63,782 bases of DNA from Akkermansiaceae bacterium (GTDB taxonomy: Bacteria; Verrucomicrobiota; Verrucomicrobiia; Verrucomicrobiales; Akkermansiaceae), in the NCBI GenBank assembly GCA_030725745.1, contig JANRFH010000044.1, forward strand, positions 4,343 to 68,124. Direction: 5' to 3'. Every line of letters begins with the position of its first letter. Within the stretch, counting starts at the first letter, position 1. Shown here piece after piece: positions 50,386 to 59,674 of the stretch. A model generated the notes under the pieces. That model searched no databases. It was not told the DNA's origin and worked only from the letters and a program-made list of their open reading frames with translations. The translations under genes and the position numbers were made by a program.

Positions 50386-53300
50386 ATGACATTCTCTAAG
50401 CCTGTTGATACGCAGTACACCCGCCCCGCTTCAAAGTCCTTCCCAGAAAACTCCCTTTCCGGTTCAGCATGGAACCGAGGCATTGCTGGGTTATTTGCCT
50501 GCTTGCTGGCGTTGCTTTTTATAGGCCAGGCTTCGGCTCAGGTGATCGTCAATGAGTTCATGGCGAAGAATGACAGCACCCTGCTTGACGGCGATGGTGC
50601 GTATTCCGACTGGATCGAGCTATACAACTCGGGTAGCAGCGCAGTGGATCTGACGGGCTGGTATCTCAGTGACGATGCGACTGACCTTACTCAGTGGGTT
50701 TTCCCTACAAAGAGCATTGCGGCAGGCGAATATTTGGTGGTGTTTGCCTCCGGCAACGATACAGCGGGCTTCACGGATGGTAGTGGCTACCTGCATACGA
50801 ACTTCAAGCTCAGCGGGGATGGGGAGAGTGTCGTGCTGGTGCAATCTGATGGAACGACGGTTGAGGATTCTTCCCTCGATTACCCCGTGCAATCGGATGA
50901 TGTTTCTTACGGTGTGCGGCTGGGCTCGTCCTCTGGCGCGCTGATCTATCTGACAACCCCTACACCTGGTGCGGTCAATACAGGGGGGATCACAGGTTAT
51001 GTCGGGGATACTTCTTTCTCGGTAGATCGTGGATTTTTCACCGCCTCCTTTGATGTGGAAATCACCTGTGAAACGGCTGCAGCGGATATCTACTACACCG
51101 TCGATGGAACGGAGCCTTCAACGAGTAACGGCACGCTCTACTCGGGAGCTGTTACCATCAATAAAACGACGGTGCTTCGCGCTGCGGCCTTCCTAGCGGG
51201 CTATGAGCCGAGTAATATTGATACTCAGACGTATCTCTTTCTCACGGATATTATCGCGCAGGGGACAACGGTCACTGGTCTTGAGCCTGAATTCCCTACG
51301 GCTGCCGTGAACGGGCAAGACTTTGATTATGGAATGGATACGTCTGTTACCCAGAGTGCGACCTATGGTGGAGAGATCGAGGGTGCGATGAAGGCGATCC
51401 CCTCCATCTCGATTGTCACCGATCCGGACAACCTGTTTGATGCCGCCACGGGTATTTACGTGAATGCGGATGAAGACGGCGAGGATGTAAACGGCGACTC
51501 ACTATGGGAGCGTGAAATGTCCGTAGAGCTGATTAACCCGGATGGTTCTACAGGTTTCCAAATTGATGGCGGCATGCGTATCCGTGGAGCTTCGAGCACG
51601 AGCAGCAGCAATCCAAAGCACTCGTTCCGTCTGTTGTTTAAGTCTGAATATGGAGCGTCGAAGCTCGAGTATCCGTTGTTTGGCGAAGATGGTGCGGATA
51701 GCTTCAAACGTCTGGATCTAAGGACAGGGCAAAACTTTTCCTGGGCGAACCAAAACCCGGATGAGGCCACCTGGCTTTACGATATTTTCTCCCGCGATAC
51801 GCATCGTGACATGAACCAACCGCACACTCGCGGTGAGTATTACCACCTCTACCTGAATGGGATGTATTGGGGGCTTTATCAAACCGAGGAGCGCTGCGAC
51901 TCACGTTATGCGGAATCCTACTACGGGGGTGACAAGGATGACTACGATGCGGTCAAAGCCAACGCCGACACGGGAAACCTGTATGCGGCGGACGGCACGC
52001 GCGATGCGTATGAGGATCTATGGACGGGGATGACTGCTGGAGTCACTGCAAACGCCGCCTATTTCGCACTCCAAGGAATGAACTCTGATGGAACGGAAAA
52101 CAGCAGCGGGATCAAGCTGCTCGATGTGGATAACGTCATCGACTACATGCTCCTGACCTACTTCACCGGCAACCGCGACTCTCCGATTGGGCCGCCCAAC
52201 TCTGCGACGATGCCGCGCAACATAACATCGGTCTATAATCGTGCTGATCCTGATGGCTTCAAGTATGTGGCACACGACAACGAACACTCGCTGGAGATCG
52301 ATCAGGGGGTGAACCTCAACCGTTTCAGCCAAACGCTTGCCAGTTCTTTTGATGGTATCGACCGGATGACGCCGTGGTGGATGCATTTGAAGCTAATGAA
52401 CAACGCTGAATACAAGCTGCGTTTTGCGGATCGTGTTCATAAACATTTTTTCAATGACGGGGAACTCACAGCCGCGAAAACGGAGAGCCGGATGGAAGTG
52501 CGTAAGAATGAGATCTACTCTGCGGTAGTCGCTGAATCCGCTCGCTGGGGTGATAGCGGCTCTTCTACTAGTAGCGGCCCTGGCGGCGGAGGGCCAGGTG
52601 GTGGCGGCCCAGGTGGTGGCGGCCCAGGTGGTGGCGGCACTACGACGACTACCCGCACCCGCAATGTTGAGTGGCTCGATTCGGTGAACTGGCTGCTCGA
52701 TACCTACATGCCGCAGCGCTCCGCGATTGTTTACTCTCAGATCGTTGCGAAAGGCTGGTATCCAACAGTTGCGGCTCCAGTGTTTAGCCAACATGGAGGA
52801 AGCATCGCCTCGGGTTCCACGCTTACGATGTCTGGCACCGGCACGGTCTATTACACCACGGATGGTTCCGATCCTCGTGCAGTGGGTGGCGCTGTTTCGG
52901 GAGCGGCTTATAGCTCGGCCATTGCTCTCAGCAGCACTACGGAAATCCAGGCGCGATCCCTGAGCGGTGGCACCTGGAGTGCACTGACCTCTGCGACTTT
53001 TGAAGTGAGCGATCTTTCTCCGCTGCGTGTGACCGAGATGATGTATCACCCGGCAGCGGGCACTGCCGGAGACGAGTTGAATTACGGCGATGAGGACTTC
53101 GAATTCATTGAACTTCAAAACACCGGAACGCAAACCATCGGACTGACCGGCACCGAATTCACCGGTGGTATCTATTTCAAGTTCTCCGAGGGCGATGTCC
53201 TGAGCCTTGCCCCGGGCGAGTATGTGCTGCTCGTGAATAACCTCGAAGCCTTCACCGCACGCTATCCCGGTGCGGCCAGCATGAACATCGCCGGTGAATA

Positions 53301-53922
53301 TCACGGTCAATTTTACCTTCCCGATGCGGAGCTCGATAACGGTGGAGAGACCATCAAGCTCGTCGACAGCCTCGGCCGCACGATCCAGGAGTTCACCTAT
53401 GATGATATATGGCATCCGCTGACGGATGGCGATGGCTATTCGTTGACCTTGATTGATCCGACGGCTGACGTCAGCACGTGGAGCACGAGTACATCTTGGC
53501 GCGCCAGTGCAGCAGTAGGCGGCACACCCGGTGAGGCGGCGGAAGATCCGGATTCTGATTCTGACGGTATGCCGGACAGCTGGGAAACCGCCAACGGGCT
53601 CACGGTCGGCATCAATGACTCCGCCGCTGATGCTGATGGCGACGGATCCTCCAACCTCACTGAATACCTTGCCGGGACTGATCCTCAGTCCAGTAGTTCT
53701 GTGTTTGTGATCACCTCTCAAACAGCCCCCGTTGATGATTCGATGTCGATCACGTGGACAGGAGTCGCAGGGAAAACCTATCAAGTTTATTCTAGTGAAA
53801 ATCTCGAGGACTGGACTCCGCTCTTGCCCACCATCCCGTGTACGACAGATGGGCTTCTGTCTGCGGATATTACTACCACAGGATATACGACTCTCTTCCT
53901 CCGCATCGCGGTGAGTCCATGA
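50386..53922 (+). CDS. CotH-kinase-family surface protein with lamin-tail and Ca-binding domains
   Basis: 1178 aa, exported (signal helix GLFACLLALLFIGQASAQ, about 34-51). Order: lamin-tail domain (52-165, VIVNEFMAKNDSTLLDGDGA), a chitobiase C-terminal-like domain (205-275, DIYYTVDGTEPSTSNGTLYS), CotH domain (335-705, KAIPSISIVTDPDNLFDAAT ... MRIRGASSTSSSNPKHSFRL ... YVAHDNEHSLEI as the metal/catalytic segment), a Gly-Pro linker (731-750), a second chitobiase-like domain, a second lamin-tail domain (about 890-1020) and an EF-hand-like calcium repeat DSDSDGMPDSWETANGLTVG. CotH proteins of Bacillus spore coats are atypical protein kinases. The ATG at 50386 is chosen; 50344 is in frame but lies before the signal region. 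The last 120 residues are duplicated in the next gene. Confidence 0.85.
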   Translation: MTFSKPVDTQYTRPASKSFPENSLSGSAWNRGIAGLFACLLALLFIGQASAQVIVNEFMAKNDSTLLDGDGAYSDWIELYNSGSSAVDLTGWYLSDDATDLTQWVFPTKSIAAGEYLVVFASGNDTAGFTDGSGYLHTNFKLSGDGESVVLVQSDGTTVEDSSLDYPVQSDDVSYGVRLGSSSGALIYLTTPTPGAVNTGGITGYVGDTSFSVDRGFFTASFDVEITCETAAADIYYTVDGTEPSTSNGTLYSGAVTINKTTVLRAAAFLAGYEPSNIDTQTYLFLTDIIAQGTTVTGLEPEFPTAAVNGQDFDYGMDTSVTQSATYGGEIEGAMKAIPSISIVTDPDNLFDAATGIYVNADEDGEDVNGDSLWEREMSVELINPDGSTGFQIDGGMRIRGASSTSSSNPKHSFRLLFKSEYGASKLEYPLFGEDGADSFKRLDLRTGQNFSWANQNPDEATWLYDIFSRDTHRDMNQPHTRGEYYHLYLNGMYWGLYQTEERCDSRYAESYYGGDKDDYDAVKANADTGNLYAADGTRDAYEDLWTGMTAGVTANAAYFALQGMNSDGTENSSGIKLLDVDNVIDYMLLTYFTGNRDSPIGPPNSATMPRNITSVYNRADPDGFKYVAHDNEHSLEIDQGVNLNRFSQTLASSFDGIDRMTPWWMHLKLMNNAEYKLRFADRVHKHFFNDGELTAAKTESRMEVRKNEIYSAVVAESARWGDSGSSTSSGPGGGGPGGGGPGGGGPGGGGTTTTTRTRNVEWLDSVNWLLDTYMPQRSAIVYSQIVAKGWYPTVAAPVFSQHGGSIASGSTLTMSGTGTVYYTTDGSDPRAVGGAVSGAAYSSAIALSSTTEIQARSLSGGTWSALTSATFEVSDLSPLRVTEMMYHPAAGTAGDELNYGDEDFEFIELQNTGTQTIGLTGTEFTGGIYFKFSEGDVLSLAPGEYVLLVNNLEAFTARYPGAASMNIAGEYHGQFYLPDAELDNGGETIKLVDSLGRTIQEFTYDDIWHPLTDGDGYSLTLIDPTADVSTWSTSTSWRASAAVGGTPGEAAEDPDSDSDGMPDSWETANGLTVGINDSAADADGDGSSNLTEYLAGTDPQSSSSVFVITSQTAPVDDSMSITWTGVAGKTYQVYSSENLEDWTPLLPTIPCTTDGLLSADITTTGYTTLFLRIAVSP
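52576..52635 (+). repeat. 15-nt coding repeat (GPGGG x4) in the CotH linker
   Basis: Four 15-mers: GGCCCTGGCGGCGGA, GGGCCAGGTGGTGGC, then GGCCCAGGTGGTGGC twice. They encode G-P-G-G-G units flanked by Ser/Thr-rich stretches. The exact repeat of the last two copies invites slippage, changing linker length in 5-residue steps without a frameshift. Confidence 0.85.
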
Positions 53923-54133
53923 AGCCAAATGGTGATTTTTTTTTACGACTTCCTCGCAACATGAGTATCTCGGCGCTTAAGAATTCTCTTGTAAAATTCA
54001 ATGGTTAGCAAAGTTTCCAAAAACTGCGTCTGAAAACCCAACCATGAATGCTCATCAAAATCGCCACGAATTCAAATTCGTGCTAAAGCCCAGGCTTTTC
54101 GAAGCTCTGCGCACATGGTGGGCGAGCATCTGG
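53557..54133. repeat. 577-bp segmental duplication, copy 1
   Basis: Covers the calcium-repeat and C-terminal domain of the first CotH gene, its 3' spacer and the first 90 nt of a VTC gene. The partner is 56342-56918, the same length. TGGACAGGAGTCGCAGGGAA and the following 45 nt are identical apart from one base; the spacers align over their whole length. Confidence 0.85.
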
Positions 54134-54159
54134 AGGCCGGAGATATCGATTTTAAATAG
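54044..54159 (+). pseudogene. Truncated, frameshifted 5' copy of the VTC gene
   Basis: ATGAATGCTCATCAAAATCG begins a copy of the VTC polymerase gene at 56828: MNAHQNRHEFKFVLKPRLFE versus MNADQNRREFKFVLKPGLLD. After about residue 25 the frame slips; a second frame reads VGEHLEAGDIDFK and stops at TAG 54157-54159, matching the VGEHLVPDRGA position of the intact gene. The rest of the gene is absent, replaced by the lamin-tail gene. Confidence 0.85.
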
Positions 54160-54181
54160 CCGAAATATTCATTTTTCACTT

Positions 54182-56707
54182 ATGAAAGACCGCCTTTGTC
54201 ATTTTCAATTGGCGTTCTTCACCGCGTGCTTGCTCGCCATCTCTGAAACGGCAACCGGCACCCTAGTTATCAACGAAATCCTAGCCGATAACCAATCGAC
54301 GGTGGAAAACGCTGGCTCCTACCCGGACTACATCGAGATTCGCAACAATGGAACATCAGTCTATGATCTAGCAGGACACACCCTGACTGACGATGTCACA
54401 ATCCCCGCGAAATATACCTTCCCCTCCGGGAACACTTTAGCCGCTGGTGCACGCCTTATCATCTGGTGCGATAGCGACACTACCGCCCCCGGCCTGCACA
54501 CCGGTTTTGCCCTGAGCTCCAGCGGCAAGACTGTTGTTCTCAAGAACGGAGCCACTACTCTCGACAGCGTCACCTTCGGCCCCCAAGCCACTGACTTATC
54601 CATCGGACGAGTCACCGATGGCACTGGCACCTGGACTGCCAACGTGCCAACACCAGGACTTACCAATATTGCCAAGACCCTTGGCACTACCGCCACCCTG
54701 TCCATCAACGAGTGGATGGCCAGCCCGGCTTATGGTGACGACTGGTTTGAGCTATATAACTCCGGCACCGCTCCGGTTGCGCTCGCCAGCCTCTATCTAT
54801 CCGATAACTCAACCTCTCGCACCATCACACAGATCCCCGCGCTTTCCTACATCGGAGCGGGTAGCTTCACCAATTTCCGCGCCAACGGACTTGCCATCGG
54901 CGGAAACTCCTGCGGCTTCAAACTTTCAGCCGTAAGCGGAAGTATCTTCCTGACGGCTGCTAACGGAACCACCGCCCTTACATCGGTCAGCTACGGCATC
55001 CAGGCAGCGGACGTTTCCCAAGGTCGTTTCCCGGATGGTTCCACCACGATAAGCTCCTTCGCCAAAACAACTTCGGAGGGAAAGGCTAACTGGCTGGAAT
55101 CCTCAGTGGTCATCAATGAAGTGCTAGCCAATCCCGCCTCCGGTGGCGAGGACATGATCGAACTCTACAACACCGGAATCTCTGCGGTCGCCATCGGCGG
55201 GTGGTGGCTCAGCGATAACAAGGCGCAACCGAAAAAGTATCAGATCCCCGCAGGCACCAGCATCGCGGCCGGTGGTTATCTGGTTTTTACCGCCACCCAG
55301 TTTTCAAGTGGCACGGTTCCCTTCGGCCTGAGCTCCGCCGGCGACGAGGCCTGTCTCGCGGCAGTTAATACTTCCGGTGTGCTCACCGGCTACCGCTCGC
55401 AAGTATCCTTCGGCGCGTCCGCCGTGGGCGTTAGCTTCGGGCGTGTTGCCGCCACCGGGCTGCCTACCGATAGCGGCGGTAAAGAGTTCTGGCCGCTTAG
55501 TTTGGTCACATCCGGTTCTGTGAATAGCTCACCGGTGACGACTCCTATCATCATTAATGAAATCATGTATCATCCCGTCGACGGCGTTGGGGGGATTGAT
55601 ACCACCTCTACCGAGTTCATTGAGCTTCACAATCCAACCAACGCCGACGTAGATCTATCCGGCTGGAGGCTCAAGAAGGATTCTGATTTCACCTTCGCTA
55701 GTGGCACCAACCTGCCCGCCTTCGGCTACCTGGTCGTCGCGTTTTTTGATCCCGTCGCCGACCCCACGGCGCTCGCCACCCTGCGCTCCACTTATGGGAT
55801 GTCCAACTCCGTGCAAGTGGTCGGCCCGTATACTCCCAAACTCGCCAACAACACCCACCGACTCGAACTGGCTTACCCGGATACTACCAGCGGCACTACC
55901 GCTTATGTGAATGTGGACAAAGTGGAATACCGCGATATTTCACCGTGGCCGGTCGCGGCTGACGGCACCGGTCAGTCACTGCAACGGCTCAGTCGCTCTA
56001 TCATTGGCAACTCCTCAGACAACTGGTCCTCCGCCACGCCCACGCCCGGCACCCTCAACTCAGGCCTCTACACCACGCTCGCCATCTGGAGCCAATCACC
56101 GCTTCCCGTCGGGACGGTTGGGTCTGCCTACTCATTCACCTTTGTCGGTGTGGGCGGCACTCCCGGCTATACCTGGTCATTGGCGAGCGGGACGCTCCCG
56201 ACGGGTATTTCGCTCACCAGCGGACAACTCACCGGCACGCCCACCGCGTTAGGAACCTTTAACTTTACCATCCGCCTGACCGACTCGCTAGCAGCAACCA
56301 CCACCCAGGCATTCAGCCTCATCATCCCGACCAATGATACCGACAACGACGGCATACCCGATGCGTGGGAAACGGCGAATGGCCTCACGGTCGGCATTGA
56401 TGATTCCGCAGATGATGCCGATGGAGACGGATTCTCCAACCTCATGGAATACCTCGCGGGCACCGATCCCCAGTCAGGCAGTTCATTGCTGGCGATCTCT
56501 TCTGTTACTGCCCCGGTCAGCGATCTGATGACGGTTGTTTGGACAGGAGTCGCAGGGAAAACCTATCAAGTTTATTCTAGTGAAAATCTCGAGGCCTGGA
56601 CTCCGCACTTGCCCACCATCCCGTGTACGACAGATGGGCCTCTGTCTGCGGATATCACTACCACAGGATATACGGCTCTCTTCCTCCGCGTAGCGGTGAG
56701 TCCTTGA
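54182..56707 (+). CDS. Exported multi-lamin-tail-domain protein
   Basis: 841 aa; signal peptide MKDRLCHFQLAFFTACLLAI, then four lamin-tail domains beginning LVINEILADNQST, LSINEWMASPAYG, VVINEVLANPASG and IIINEIMYHPVDG, a putative-Ig (He_PIG-type) domain with GTPGYTWSLASGTLPTGISL, the calcium repeat DTDNDGIPDAWETANGLTVG and a C-terminal domain nearly identical to that of the first CotH protein. It has no CotH kinase domain. The frame is open back to the ATG at 54044 because it fuses by chance with the VTC remnant; the signal peptide fixes the start at 54182. It probably binds the cell surface or another lamin-tail protein. Confidence 0.8.
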   Translation: MKDRLCHFQLAFFTACLLAISETATGTLVINEILADNQSTVENAGSYPDYIEIRNNGTSVYDLAGHTLTDDVTIPAKYTFPSGNTLAAGARLIIWCDSDTTAPGLHTGFALSSSGKTVVLKNGATTLDSVTFGPQATDLSIGRVTDGTGTWTANVPTPGLTNIAKTLGTTATLSINEWMASPAYGDDWFELYNSGTAPVALASLYLSDNSTSRTITQIPALSYIGAGSFTNFRANGLAIGGNSCGFKLSAVSGSIFLTAANGTTALTSVSYGIQAADVSQGRFPDGSTTISSFAKTTSEGKANWLESSVVINEVLANPASGGEDMIELYNTGISAVAIGGWWLSDNKAQPKKYQIPAGTSIAAGGYLVFTATQFSSGTVPFGLSSAGDEACLAAVNTSGVLTGYRSQVSFGASAVGVSFGRVAATGLPTDSGGKEFWPLSLVTSGSVNSSPVTTPIIINEIMYHPVDGVGGIDTTSTEFIELHNPTNADVDLSGWRLKKDSDFTFASGTNLPAFGYLVVAFFDPVADPTALATLRSTYGMSNSVQVVGPYTPKLANNTHRLELAYPDTTSGTTAYVNVDKVEYRDISPWPVAADGTGQSLQRLSRSIIGNSSDNWSSATPTPGTLNSGLYTTLAIWSQSPLPVGTVGSAYSFTFVGVGGTPGYTWSLASGTLPTGISLTSGQLTGTPTALGTFNFTIRLTDSLAATTTQAFSLIIPTNDTDNDGIPDAWETANGLTVGIDDSADDADGDGFSNLMEYLAGTDPQSGSSLLAISSVTAPVSDLMTVVWTGVAGKTYQVYSSENLEAWTPHLPTIPCTTDGPLSADITTTGYTALFLRVAVSP

Positions 56708-56918
56708 AGCCAACTGGTGATTCCATTACATGACTTCCACATAATATGAATATCTCGGCTCTGAGGAATTTTCTTTTAAAATTCAATATATAGCAAAGTC
56801 TCCAAAACCGCATTGTAAAACCCCAAAATGAACGCTGATCAAAATCGTCGCGAGTTTAAATTCGTGCTCAAGCCAGGACTGCTAGATATCCTGCGGGCGA
56901 GCGTGGGCGAGCATCTGG
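56342..56918. repeat. 577-bp segmental duplication, copy 2
   Basis: Second copy of 53557-54133: 3' end of the lamin-tail gene, spacer and the first 91 nt of the intact VTC gene. The distance between copies is 2785 bp, and the unique material between them is almost exactly the lamin-tail gene. Confidence 0.85.
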
Positions 56919-57574
56919 TTCCCGACCGAGGAGCAGTGGACGGATACCCAGTTATTTCTGAGTATTTCGACTCAGTGGATCGTAATTCCTACTGGCAGAA
57001 GGTCTTTGGAGTTCCGAATAGGCGCCGGGTAAGAGGTCGGGTTTATGGACGGGCGGATGGCAGTATTCCGCCTAGCACCTTTATCGAGGTGAAACACAAA
57101 TTGGACGGCACCACGGTCAAGCGCCGGGTGACGATGAACTTGGAAATGCTTCATAAGTTTTCCTCCGGTGTCCTGCCGGAAACTCCACTGAATCCTGATG
57201 AAGAGCGTGTTCTTGCTGAAGTCCACGATCTTGTTACTGGCGGAGAGACCAGCCCTGCTGTGCAAATCCGCTATCTTCGCTATGCCTATGACAGTGGGCC
57301 GGAAGGTCTGATCCGGATCACATTCGACACCGAGCTGAGCTGTCGCTTCCGGCTGATTCAGTTGGTGCCGGGGGATACAGATTTTGAGCTACCGCTCCTA
57401 GAGCCGGGTGCCTCCATCATGGAGGTGAAGACGATAGGTCCCGTGCCAACATGGTTCCGCTCCATCATCGGAAAATACGGTCTGGTTCCAAGTGGCTTCA
57501 GCAAATATTCGGCCTCACTAGAACTTTACGAACACAATAAAACAACAACTAATACACAAATTCCTACCCCATGA
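56828..57574 (+). CDS. VTC-domain polyphosphate polymerase
   Basis: Likely ATP-dependent polyphosphate polymerase of the triphosphate-tunnel fold, as in yeast Vtc4. 248 aa, all domain. The tunnel residues are in place: REFKFVLK (Lys11), NRRRVRGRVYG (Arg67, Arg69, Arg71), FIEVKHKLDGTTVKRRV (Glu87, Lys89, Lys91, Lys98, Arg99), SIMEVKTIG (Glu199, Lys201) and SGFSKYSASLELYE (Lys226). It has no SPX or membrane domain; the DUF4956 membrane protein, overlapping by ATGA, may supply the membrane part. CotH, VTC and DUF4956 genes are neighbours in many bacteria, to my knowledge, but their joint role is unsolved. Confidence 0.88.
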   Translation: MNADQNRREFKFVLKPGLLDILRASVGEHLVPDRGAVDGYPVISEYFDSVDRNSYWQKVFGVPNRRRVRGRVYGRADGSIPPSTFIEVKHKLDGTTVKRRVTMNLEMLHKFSSGVLPETPLNPDEERVLAEVHDLVTGGETSPAVQIRYLRYAYDSGPEGLIRITFDTELSCRFRLIQLVPGDTDFELPLLEPGASIMEVKTIGPVPTWFRSIIGKYGLVPSGFSKYSASLELYEHNKTTTNTQIPTP

Positions 57575-58368
57575 TTGATATTATCCAGCATCTAGCCCTA
57601 CAACCCCTCGCTCAAGTTACCGAAGCTGTTACTGAGGTGGTTACGAAACAAGCAGATACGGCATTCAACTTTATGGAATGGGCATTTCCCTCCGGGAAGA
57701 TGGAAAAGTTCCAGAATAATCCTCCCAGTTTGTGGGAGGTTGTTTTCGCCATGTTTTTCAGTCTCGCACTGAACCTGGGGATAGCCCAAGTTTATCGTAA
57801 GACATACCGAGGCACGCGCTACTCGCAGGACTATGTGCAGACATTGATCGTGATCGGAGTTGTCACGACCATTCTTATTATGGTGGTTTCCGGTAACGGT
57901 GCTATCGCCTTCGGTATGTTCGCTGCTTTCTCCGTGATCCGTTTCCGCCGGAACCTCGGCCAGTCCCGAGATCTGGCGTTCGTGTTTCTCGCTATGGCCA
58001 TCGGCATGGTGGTCGGTGCCCGTCTCTGGGGAGCTGCCATACTCATCTCCACGATCGTCTGTGGTGCCATCATTGTGCTGACAAAGATCAACGCCTTCGC
58101 ACCGCGGCGCTCGTCGCACCTGCTGAATCTGCGGATGACTTGCGACATGGATTTCGACAAGCTGCTCGCGCCGATCTTCGACCGCTATACGGATCGCGTC
58201 GACATGATGCGGATTTCTTCCGCCCAAGCGGGCATGATGACCGAGCTTCGCTACGGCCTGCTGCTCAAGCTAGATGTATCGCTACCCGAGTTCATGGAAG
58301 CTCTTCATGCTGCCTGCGGCAACAACCGGGTGGTGCTCACTCCGGTAGGGAGAGATACCGAAAGCTGA
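57571..58368 (+). CDS. DUF4956 membrane protein, partner of VTC polymerase
   Basis: 265 aa. An amphipathic N-terminus, then four or so membrane helices (about 48-160): VVFAMFFSLALNLGIAQVYR, TLIVIGVVTTILIMVVSGNG, AIAFGMFAAFSVIRFRRNLG, and DLAFVFLAMAIGMVVGARLW. The loop SVIRFRRNLGQSRDLAFVF is the family hallmark. A C-terminal cytoplasmic alpha/beta domain of about 80 residues follows. It could be a channel or scaffold through which polyphosphate made by the VTC enzyme crosses the membrane; that is inference from context alone. Confidence 0.85.
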   Translation: MIDIIQHLALQPLAQVTEAVTEVVTKQADTAFNFMEWAFPSGKMEKFQNNPPSLWEVVFAMFFSLALNLGIAQVYRKTYRGTRYSQDYVQTLIVIGVVTTILIMVVSGNGAIAFGMFAAFSVIRFRRNLGQSRDLAFVFLAMAIGMVVGARLWGAAILISTIVCGAIIVLTKINAFAPRRSSHLLNLRMTCDMDFDKLLAPIFDRYTDRVDMMRISSAQAGMMTELRYGLLLKLDVSLPEFMEALHAACGNNRVVLTPVGRDTES

Positions 58369-58403
58369 ACATCAACCGATCTAACTTTTAGCCGACACCG
58401 CCA

Positions 58404-59663
58404 ATGAAAACCCACCGAATCCACCTCCTCATGGCGACTCTCGCCGCAATTCCCTTCGCCACTGCAGGAAGCAAAGAGGGCACCGACGCCAGTGAAAAAA
58501 AAGCACCCAAGAACGGCGATTGGTGCGAATGGCTGGGTGACTCTCCGGGTGAGCTATACAAGAATTCCGACAATCCATGGCTGCAGTCGTTCGAGTTAAG
58601 GGGACAATTCCAGTATCAGGCGATCTATCAGGATGGCTCCGACGTGAACGAGCGGAGCTTCCACGATACGTATGACGAATACCGGCGCCTCCGTTTCGGG
58701 ACGCGTACCGAGTTTCTCCAGTACTTGAAATTGGCTGTGGACGTCAATATGGTCGACGACAGGCGCTACCGCACCGCGCCGGATAATGATCTCGATTGGG
58801 GTTACGACGATTTCGACACCGCCACGCTCGAGGTCGATATCGACAAGTTTCTCGACAACGACCTTTTCGACAAACTGGAGCTGACCTACGGGAAAATGAA
58901 AATGCCGATCACGGGTGAGCAACGGCAGAGTTCCACTGAAATCTATACGATCGAGCGATCCATGCTCTCCAACAAGCTGGTAGGTGAGGAGAGCCGGCCT
59001 ACCGGGGTGATGCTGGATTTCGAAAAGGCCGACTGGAGTGGCTCACTGGGAATGTTCAGCGGTGAGGACGACGCCGAGTTTCTAGGCGGTTGGAACGACG
59101 GCCGCCATTATTTCGCCAGCCTCACATGGCACCCGGACGATGACTTCGATATCACCCTCGACTATGTATTCAACGACCGGAGCGGGTCTGACGACGCCCT
59201 GGGTTACCGTTCCGCCCTGGTTCTAGGCACGCACTATGACAAGAAGGAGTGGGGATTTTTGACGTCGCTGATCTACGGCGACAACGGCTTCGGCGATCCC
59301 ACCGATAGCGCGAGGAACCGGGCGAACCGGCAGGGAGATTTTCACGGCGTCACGCTGATGCCTTGGTATTGGATCGTCCAGAAGAGGCTGCAACTCGTTC
59401 TGCGCTACGAATACGCCAGTTCCGAGAAATCGGAGGGGCTGAGGCTCTCCAGCCGCTACTTGCGGGGGGATCACGACGATGCTCTCGTTGATGTGAATAG
59501 CGGCCGCGGCGATCTCTACCACGCCGCATACGTGGGGCTCAACTACTACCTCTGTGGTGATAGCGCCAAAATAATGGGTGGTATCCTGTATGAAGACCTT
59601 GATACACCCAGCGGTGATCTTGATGCCATCACCTATACCGTCGCTGTTCGCACATCGTTCTGA
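58404..59663 (+). CDS. Outer-membrane porin, phosphate-selective porin O/P family-like
   Basis: 419 aa: signal peptide IHLLMATLAAIPFATAGS, then a 16-18-strand barrel with alternating aromatic/polar strands (FELRGQFQYQAIYQDG, YRRLRFGTRTEFLQYLKLAV, FDKLELTYGKMKMPITGEQR, ITLDYVFNDRS, LQLVLRYEYASSE, ITYTVAVRTSF) and a terminal Phe for BAM recognition. Loops are very acidic (Asp-rich), unlike the basic OprP constriction, so phosphate selectivity cannot be assumed. It starts 35 nt after the DUF4956 gene and likely shares its transcript. Confidence 0.78.
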   Translation: MKTHRIHLLMATLAAIPFATAGSKEGTDASEKKAPKNGDWCEWLGDSPGELYKNSDNPWLQSFELRGQFQYQAIYQDGSDVNERSFHDTYDEYRRLRFGTRTEFLQYLKLAVDVNMVDDRRYRTAPDNDLDWGYDDFDTATLEVDIDKFLDNDLFDKLELTYGKMKMPITGEQRQSSTEIYTIERSMLSNKLVGEESRPTGVMLDFEKADWSGSLGMFSGEDDAEFLGGWNDGRHYFASLTWHPDDDFDITLDYVFNDRSGSDDALGYRSALVLGTHYDKKEWGFLTSLIYGDNGFGDPTDSARNRANRQGDFHGVTLMPWYWIVQKRLQLVLRYEYASSEKSEGLRLSSRYLRGDHDDALVDVNSGRGDLYHAAYVGLNYYLCGDSAKIMGGILYEDLDTPSGDLDAITYTVAVRTSF

Positions 59664-59674
59664 GCGGAAGTCCG

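Noticed and set aside
52576-52635. Collagen-like region
   Set aside because: Units are G-P-G-G-G (five residues), not G-x-y triplets, and too short to trimerise.
52393-53928. 511-codon open frame on the - strand across the first CotH gene
   Set aside because: Arg/Ile-rich antisense shadow; the + strand frame carries clear domains through the whole region.
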